58,088 nucleotides of DNA from positions 1 through 58,088 of the forward strand of contig JBAYUQ010000019.1 of NCBI GenBank assembly GCA_041675005.1, written 5' to 3'. The notes below the pieces were generated by a model that was given only the letters and a program-made list of their open reading frames with translations, was not told where the DNA came from and did not search any database. The translations under genes were made by a program, and so were the position numbers. Below are positions 53,606-58,088 of this stretch, in pieces. The DNA comes from PGYR01 sp041675005 (GTDB taxonomy: Bacteria; Bacteroidota; Ignavibacteria; Kapaibacteriales; UBA2268). Numbering within the stretch: the stretch's first letter is position 1; every line of letters starts with the position of its first letter.

Positions 53606-54529
53606 CTACAACTGCTGCAACATCTTTTTAGCTTCTATTACATATTGTGTTGTGGCGTATTTGTCAAGGATAGTCTTATAGGCCTTTTTTGCCTCTTCCC
53701 TATCCCCTTTTTTCAAATGGATTTTCGCTATTCCAGCTTGGGCTTCTGCCTTTTTCTCGAAGTCTATATTAGATGATAGTACCTTGGCATAGTAGTCTTG
53801 TGCTTGGGTATATCTATTTAGCGATAGAAATGACTTAGCTATTAGATAACGACATTCTGCTAATTTGTTTGGGTCACTTAGCTTTTGTTCTTCTTTCAAA
53901 AGCATTAGCACTGCACCATTATAGTCTTGTTTATCCACCATATCCACTGCAGATTTGAAAATAGTACTTTCTTCTTTTTTAACATCAGGTTCTATAACAG
54001 GTGTTGATTGTCTTTTGGTGACAGGTCTTTTCTTGCCTTGTGCCTTGTGGTCTGGGTAAAGTACGAATGCTTCATTAGGTTCTTTTTTCTCAGGATTTAT
54101 GCCTGTTGTAGCTGTTTCAGTGTTTGTCTGCTTTTTTGATTTAAGCAGTTCTGTTATTTCTTCTAGCTTATTGCTGATTTTGTTGTTCTGTGATTCTATT
54201 TTCGTCAATCTGTCATCGAAATTATCTTGCCTGTCAGCGAGATTATTCATCTGCTCTTGCAAAGTCGGGATTCTCTTTATCGGAGTTTCCTTAATAACTT
54301 CTACTGGTTTTTCTTCGTTACCTGTTAAAGCGGTAATCTCATTTTCATTTTTGTACATAGCAAGAAGCAAAGAATCGGAAGGAGTGTTTTTTATTTCTTC
54401 AATTTTTTCGGATTTTGCTACTATATATTTTCCATTTCTTACACTACTCATATTGCCACAAGAGCCGAGAAATGCTAAAAGTGATGCTAATAGTAGCCAA
54501 TGGATAATATTTGACAATTTGATTTTCAT
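53606..54529 (-). CDS. CpoB/YbgF-like TPR lipoprotein
   Basis: 307 residues. A lipoprotein signal with lipobox FLGSC is followed by an unstructured region, a coiled coil (QEQMNNLADRQDNFDDRLTK, about 90-130) and a Lys/Thr-rich linker. The C-terminal 120 residues are tetratricopeptide repeats (FKSAVDMVDKQDYNGAVLML ... AKSFLSLNRYTQAQDYYAKV ... KKAYKTILDKYATTQYVIEA). Coiled coil plus C-terminal TPR is the CpoB/YbgF layout, but Tol-Pal genes are absent nearby. A general envelope scaffold is the safe reading. It is divergent from the glycosyltransferase. Confidence 0.72.
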   Translation of the reverse strand: MKIKLSNIIHWLLLASLLAFLGSCGNMSSVRNGKYIVAKSEKIEEIKNTPSDSLLLAMYKNENEITALTGNEEKPVEVIKETPIKRIPTLQEQMNNLADRQDNFDDRLTKIESQNNKISNKLEEITELLKSKKQTNTETATTGINPEKKEPNEAFVLYPDHKAQGKKRPVTKRQSTPVIEPDVKKEESTIFKSAVDMVDKQDYNGAVLMLLKEEQKLSDPNKLAECRYLIAKSFLSLNRYTQAQDYYAKVLSSNIDFEKKAEAQAGIAKIHLKKGDREEAKKAYKTILDKYATTQYVIEAKKMLQQL

Positions 54530-54563
54530 AACGAAATCACTAATATATTAATATATTTACACT

Positions 54564-54580
54564 TAGGTGTTATTCACCTA
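54564..54580. promoter_or_regulatory. TAGGTG/CACCTA inverted repeat in divergent promoter gap
   Basis: A 6-5-6 inverted repeat lies between the TPR lipoprotein and glycosyltransferase starts, 26 bases before the latter. It could be an operator or leader hairpin. Confidence 0.3.
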
Positions 54581-54606
54581 TATGTACTAACTAAGAGACA
54601 AGATAA

Positions 54607-55725
54607 ATGCCAAAAAACATAAAAATACTAATATTTAATTGGCAAGACATAAAAAATCCACTCGGTGGAGGTGCAGAAGTTCACCTCCACGAGATATTCA
54701 AGCGTATAGTAGCAAAAGGTCATGAAGTAACTCTAGTATGCTGCGAGATACCCGGTGAACCAAAAGACGAAGTCATAGACGGCATAACTATAATGCGCCG
54801 AGGTAGCCGCAATACGTTCAATTTCGTAGTACCGAAGCTCTATAAGAAGCTATTTATGAACAAGGGCTATGATGTGATAATTGACGATGTTAACAAAATA
54901 CCGTTCTATCTGCCACTATTTATCGGAAAGAAATTATTGGTAATTTCGCACCACTTTTTCGGGAAAAGTATCTTCCACGAAACCAACGTAATAGCTGGAC
55001 TTTATGTGGTTATAGCAGAGAAATTAGTCGATTATATATATAAAAAGCATCCGATAGTCACCGTATCGCAAAGTACAAAGGACGAGTTCATAAGTCGTGG
55101 GTTTGACGAAGATAAAATCGCGATAGTCCACAATGCCATAGAGCAAGAAATGTACCCGATGGCTGTAGTACCGAAAAACCCAAATTTCACAATCACTTAT
55201 TTCGGACGATTGAAAAAATATAAGTCTGTTGACAATATGTTCGATGCATTTGAAATATTGCATAAGAAGTACCCTGACATAAGATTAGAGATAATCGGAC
55301 GTGGCGACTACAGACCCAAATTAGAAGAGCTAGCAAGTAAGGGTGGTTACTCCGATAAAGTGAAATTCCACGGATTCGTGACAGATGAGCAGAAAGTAGA
55401 TTTATTAGGTAAGGCACACGTAGTTGTTAATACATCGATGAAAGAGGGCTGGGGAATAACCAACATAGAAGCAAACGCCTGCGGTACACCGATAATCTCG
55501 GCTGACTCACCCGGTCTGCGTGACTCAGTGAAAGTGGGGCTATCTGGCGATTTGTATGAGTATGGGAACGTACCCGAACTAACCCAAAAGCTAGAAGAAC
55601 TAATTACCAACCCCGAATTGCTCCAAAAACTCTCTGCTGGAGCAGTTGAATGGGCTAAAGAATTTTCGTGGGACAAATCAGCGAATGAAATGATGCGTGA
55701 GATAGATAAGATAGTTTATAGGTGA
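54607..55725 (+). CDS. GT4-family glycosyltransferase
   Basis: 372 residues, GT-B fold, retaining, probably building cell-surface polysaccharide or glycolipid. The N-terminal domain has NPLGGGAEVHLHEIFKRIVA. The C-terminal domain has ITYFGRLKKYKSVDNMFDAF, IIGRGDYRPKLEEL and the donor-binding EGWGITNIEANACGTPII with the E-x7-E pattern. Sugar donor and acceptor are unknown. It is complete, but its last 40 bases are repeated perfectly about 1.1 kb downstream (56801-56840), beyond a KilA-N gene. The gene end is thus an apparent insertion target. Confidence 0.9.
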   Translation: MPKNIKILIFNWQDIKNPLGGGAEVHLHEIFKRIVAKGHEVTLVCCEIPGEPKDEVIDGITIMRRGSRNTFNFVVPKLYKKLFMNKGYDVIIDDVNKIPFYLPLFIGKKLLVISHHFFGKSIFHETNVIAGLYVVIAEKLVDYIYKKHPIVTVSQSTKDEFISRGFDEDKIAIVHNAIEQEMYPMAVVPKNPNFTITYFGRLKKYKSVDNMFDAFEILHKKYPDIRLEIIGRGDYRPKLEELASKGGYSDKVKFHGFVTDEQKVDLLGKAHVVVNTSMKEGWGITNIEANACGTPIISADSPGLRDSVKVGLSGDLYEYGNVPELTQKLEELITNPELLQKLSAGAVEWAKEFSWDKSANEMMREIDKIVYR

Positions 55726-55726
55726 G
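55687..55726 (+). repeat. 40-bp direct repeat, copy 1 (glycosyltransferase 3' end)
   Basis: Identical over 40 bases to 56801-56840 and covering the last codons and stop of the glycosyltransferase. It forms the left boundary of the KilA-N unit. Confidence 0.85.
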
Positions 55727-55788
55727 GGGGAAAGCTCACTTTATTTTCTTTAGACCGATAGAATATTATCCATGGAAGTCAACAGATA

Positions 55789-56652
55789 TTATGAATTTGG
55801 TTTGAGTTTAGCAGTATCAGGTTTTTCTAAGTCAGACTCTGACATTTCATTTTTTATACTGATGTTATTACGATTATTTGTTAGAATATTCATTTGCTGT
55901 ATTGCTATTTGGTTCAACCGTTCTAATCTTATACTTTGTATCAATCCATCTTTGATAAAAATGGAGTTAATATTTTCTAAATTTGACAAACAAATTAACT
56001 GAGTTACATTAGAATAATCTCTTATATTACCAGCTTTATTAGGGTTTTGTATTCTCCACTGTCTTGCTGTGATACCGTATAACGCCATATTTAGAACATC
56101 AGCTTCATCTGCATATATCTTAGATGTTTGTAATTTAGATAGATTATCGGGAATTAAATTTTCTTTTATAGAATCGGTATGTAATCTATAGTTTATTTTT
56201 GTTAAACTTCGTTTTACATTCCAGTCTAAATTTTCAAATTCCTGATCTTTTAATCTTTGAAATTCTATTACTAAGTATATCTTAAATTCTGCACTTATCC
56301 ACATACCAAATTCAAAAGCCAAATCTTTGTGAGCATAAGTACCACCGTATCTCCCTGCTTTTGCCATTATGCCAATAGCTTTCGTTTTATTTACCCATTC
56401 TTTGACACTGATTTTAAAACTGTTCAGTCCTGATTGACTTTTAATTGTGGCGAATTCGCCATAATTAAAATCAGGATTGTTTATACTTTCCCAGATTCCC
56501 ATATACTCAAGAGTATTCCTATTTCTCAACCAATCGGATATGAAAAATTCGCCATCTTTTGCTTTTAACATATCGGTTAATGAAATATAATTATCTTCGG
56601 TAACAGCAATAGCTCTATCTAAAACTGTGATATTATTATACTTTTTTTTCAT
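55789..56652 (-). CDS. KilA-N domain protein
   Basis: 287 residues. The first 125 or so match the KilA-N DNA-binding domain of phages and bacterial mobile DNA: YISLTDMLKAKDGEFFISDW, then SVKEWVNKTKAIGIMAKAGR, GGTYAHKDLAFEFGMWIS and FKIYLVIEFQRLKDQE. The C-terminal half is helical (RSLTKINYRLHTDSIKENLI; ADEADVLNMALYGITARQWR) and typical of the longer bacterial family. It contains no recombinase signature. It lies opposite to the glycosyltransferase and is the only complete gene between the 40-bp repeats, so it likely belongs to a small selfish or defence-related unit. Function unknown beyond DNA binding. Confidence 0.82.
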   Translation of the reverse strand: MKKKYNNITVLDRAIAVTEDNYISLTDMLKAKDGEFFISDWLRNRNTLEYMGIWESINNPDFNYGEFATIKSQSGLNSFKISVKEWVNKTKAIGIMAKAGRYGGTYAHKDLAFEFGMWISAEFKIYLVIEFQRLKDQEFENLDWNVKRSLTKINYRLHTDSIKENLIPDNLSKLQTSKIYADEADVLNMALYGITARQWRIQNPNKAGNIRDYSNVTQLICLSNLENINSIFIKDGLIQSIRLERLNQIAIQQMNILTNNRNNISIKNEMSESDLEKPDTAKLKPNS

Positions 56653-56719
56653 AGAAATAGTAATTAATTATAAAACTCTATTAACTAAAATAAAAAAAAT
56701 CTTCATAAAAACTAAATTT

Positions 56720-56839
56720 AATAAACCACAATTATTTACACAGCTATCAACTGGAGCTGTCGAATGGGCTAGAGAATTCTCGTGGGATAAATCAGCCAAC
56801 GAAATGATGCGTGAGATAGATAAGATAGTTTATAGGTGA
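56720..56839 (+). pseudogene. diverged 3' fragment of a GT4 glycosyltransferase gene
   Basis: The 39 final codons plus stop of a glycosyltransferase like 54607-55725, in frame: NKPQLFTQLSTGAVEW..., ending KIVYR. Thirty-one of 39 residues match the complete gene. The last 40 bases are identical while the upstream part is diverged, so the two copies differ in history or recombined within the identical block. Confidence 0.75.
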
Positions 56840-56840
56840 G
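56801..56840 (+). repeat. 40-bp direct repeat, copy 2
   Basis: Identical to 55687-55726. It forms the right boundary of the KilA-N unit and the end of the glycosyltransferase fragment. Confidence 0.85.
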
Positions 56841-56866
56841 AAAAATACCCTAACTGAATGTTAGGG
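56841..56866 (-). terminator. terminator of the minus-strand lipoprotein gene
   Basis: CCCTAAC pairs with GTTAGGG across a five-base loop. On the minus strand the stem is followed by TATTTTT. It lies 22 bases past the stop at 56889. Confidence 0.6.
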
Positions 56867-56888
56867 GGCTGAATACTATTTAGTATAT

Positions 56889-57467
56889 TTATTCTTGGAA
56901 TAATTTAAACTCTATCGGAACTATCATAAGTGAGTCATAATATCCGAATATATTAATACTATCAAGCATTTCGTTATCATCAAAAGGTGCAACAGATTTA
57001 GTTAAATCTATAGACAATTTTTTCTTATGAAAAACTAGACACTCTATTTTACTATCTATTATTTCTCGTTTAACGAATGATATCAATTGAACATATATAG
57101 GCCAATCATTTATTTTTTCTTTAACTTTTAAATCCAAGTAGATTGAATCAAATTTATTAAACTGAATAAATACTGGTTCTTTTTGTGATAATGTAATTGT
57201 TGAATTAAATGGGTGCGGACCCTCTTCAGTAAATTCGGCTTTATGATTAGATTGTATGAGCTTATTCACAACTAAATTCTTACTTAGATTGAAAGGGTCA
57301 GCAACTTCAGCTGTTGAATCTATTTCAAAGTGCCATACATTGAGGAGTATATACAAGTCTTCATCATAATCATTGTATAAATTCAGCTCAATATTAGTCG
57401 TTTCCTCTTCTGAGTTACAACCAAGAAAGAAAAAGAACATAAATGAAACCAATAATGTTTTTTTCAT
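56889..57467 (-). CDS. hypothetical lipoprotein
   Basis: 192 residues with a type II signal peptide and lipobox FFLGC, so it is membrane-anchored in the envelope. The mature part is acidic with many predicted strands (IELNLYNDYDEDLYILLNVW, WPIYVQLISFVKREII) and resembles a small beta-sandwich. No family recognised. It starts five bases after the stop of the T9SS protein at 57473, so the two are probably in one operon and may work together at the cell surface. Confidence 0.65.
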   Translation of the reverse strand: MKKTLLVSFMFFFFLGCNSEEETTNIELNLYNDYDEDLYILLNVWHFEIDSTAEVADPFNLSKNLVVNKLIQSNHKAEFTEEGPHPFNSTITLSQKEPVFIQFNKFDSIYLDLKVKEKINDWPIYVQLISFVKREIIDSKIECLVFHKKKLSIDLTKSVAPFDDNEMLDSINIFGYYDSLMIVPIEFKLFQE

Positions 57468-57472
57468 TATAA

Positions 57473-58088
57473 TTACTCCTTGATTATTTTTGTAAAGAAA
57501 TACTCATCTCCTTCTAAAAGCAAATAATAAGTACCACTAGGTAAATCTATATTAATTCTAAAGCCATTTTCTATAAATACTTTTTTATCAATGACTAATT
57601 TACTATCGGCTGAAAATATTCTTAAATTATAAAGACCTTGTATGGAATTATTATCATAAAAATTCAATTCGCTTTTTACAGGATTCGGGTACACACTTAG
57701 TGGCTTATAGTTATATATTGGTACAGATGTTATTCCAAACAGATTCTCATCATAACTAAGTAACCCTTCTTTAGGAATGATCATATAGCATGTTTTATTC
57801 TCTGACATCAAATAACTAGGGAAAATAGATTTTTCGACTTGATTTAGAATATCAAATTCCCAAGTTTCGCCTTGATCAGTTGAGTTATATACTAATCCTG
57901 TTTTTGATGTTGCTATACCATACTGATCTTTAACCATAACTATATCATAGATACCCCATGATGCTGGTTGATTATACTGATTTAATACTTCATACCAACT
58001 ATTACCTCCGTCAGTTGTTTTATAGATTGCATCATCTTTAGAGTCACCCGCATTGATAATCCCGCCAGTTATAAACCCAATATTATTA
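57473..58088 (-). CDS. T9SS-sorted BNR/propeller protein, C-terminal part
   Basis: The frame runs off the right edge; 204 residues are visible and the N-terminus is missing. Two Asp-box-like units are seen (AIYKTTDGGNSWYEVLN and VYNSTDQGETWEFDI), as in sortilin-type beta-propellers, followed by a short linker. A type A sorting domain then begins at VYPNPVKSELNFY and includes SGTYYLLLEG. It is related in design to the protein at 23999-26458 and is predicted to be secreted by the type IX system. An internal ATG at 57937 is not the true start, because the propeller repeat continues upstream of it. Confidence 0.75.
   Translation of the reverse strand, partial: NNIGFITGGIINAGDSKDDAIYKTTDGGNSWYEVLNQYNQPASWGIYDIVMVKDQYGIATSKTGLVYNSTDQGETWEFDILNQVEKSIFPSYLMSENKTCYMIIPKEGLLSYDENLFGITSVPIYNYKPLSVYPNPVKSELNFYDNNSIQGLYNLRIFSADSKLVIDKKVFIENGFRINIDLPSGTYYLLLEGDEYFFTKIIKE

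Larger units (their letters stand above)
55727..56840. mobile_element. candidate KilA-N insertion unit
   Basis: About 1.1 kb containing one gene (KilA-N, minus strand) between two perfect 40-bp copies of the glycosyltransferase 3' end. The gene remains intact upstream, and a diverged gene end lies at the far border. This is how an integrative element that uses a gene's 3' end as attachment site would look. No integrase or transposase is inside and no terminal inverted repeats were seen. Replacement of most of a tandem second glycosyltransferase gene is an alternative. Confidence 0.5.

Overview
The window looks like a low-GC member of the Bacteroidota/Chlorobiota (FCB) group. Three lines of evidence support this. 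Several secreted proteins end in type IX secretion (T9SS) sorting domains with a YPNP motif. Isolated genes have TAnnTTTG boxes of the Bacteroidetes -7 type. The gene families are typical of the group: a CusA over 1250 residues long, HYC_CC_PP, HMA-AraC and HMA-MauE proteins, and DUF5686. I cannot name a genus; an Ignavibacteria/Kapabacteria-like lineage is a guess.

Region 1 (1-19,851) is accessory DNA. It opens with a copper-type efflux operon: HYC_CC_PP protein, CusA-type RND pump, TolC-type outer-membrane channel, CPH-motif P-type ATPase and CusB-type adaptor. A gene-poor stretch follows, then a module with a RepA-like ATPase and two strong intergenic hairpin structures, bracketed by a 14-bp inverted repeat. 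Next come small orphan genes and a minus-strand cluster. In that cluster a one-polypeptide restriction-modification enzyme overlaps the start of an HMA-AraC metal regulator, which precedes an HMA-MauE membrane protein. The region ends with a large serine recombinase whose reading frame runs through a tRNA terminator and into the 3' end of a tRNA-Leu(UAG) gene, so the island appears to be integrated there.

Region 2 (19,857-55,726) is chromosomal core. It holds hydroxysqualene dehydroxylase-like hpnE, separately encoded coaC and coaB, der, T9SS cargo, a DUF5686 outer-membrane protein, fhs, an SO_0444-type metal permease with an HMA domain, a quinone-reductase-like enzyme, a CPBP protease, PBP4, htpG, queA and both subunits of B12-dependent methylmalonyl-CoA mutase. 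It continues with a DUF6580 membrane protein, initiator tRNA-fMet, an M1 peptidase, an aldo-keto reductase overlapping a gene of unknown function, maeB fused to phosphotransacetylase, a TPR lipoprotein and a GT4 glycosyltransferase.

Region 3 (55,687-58,088) starts with a single KilA-N gene lodged at the 3' end of the glycosyltransferase. It is bounded by a perfect 40-bp direct repeat of that 3' end, and 39 codons of a diverged copy of the gene end lie on the far side. A lipoprotein and the C-terminal part of a T9SS protein close the window. The KilA-N unit and the hairpin/ATPase module are the best candidates for something undescribed.
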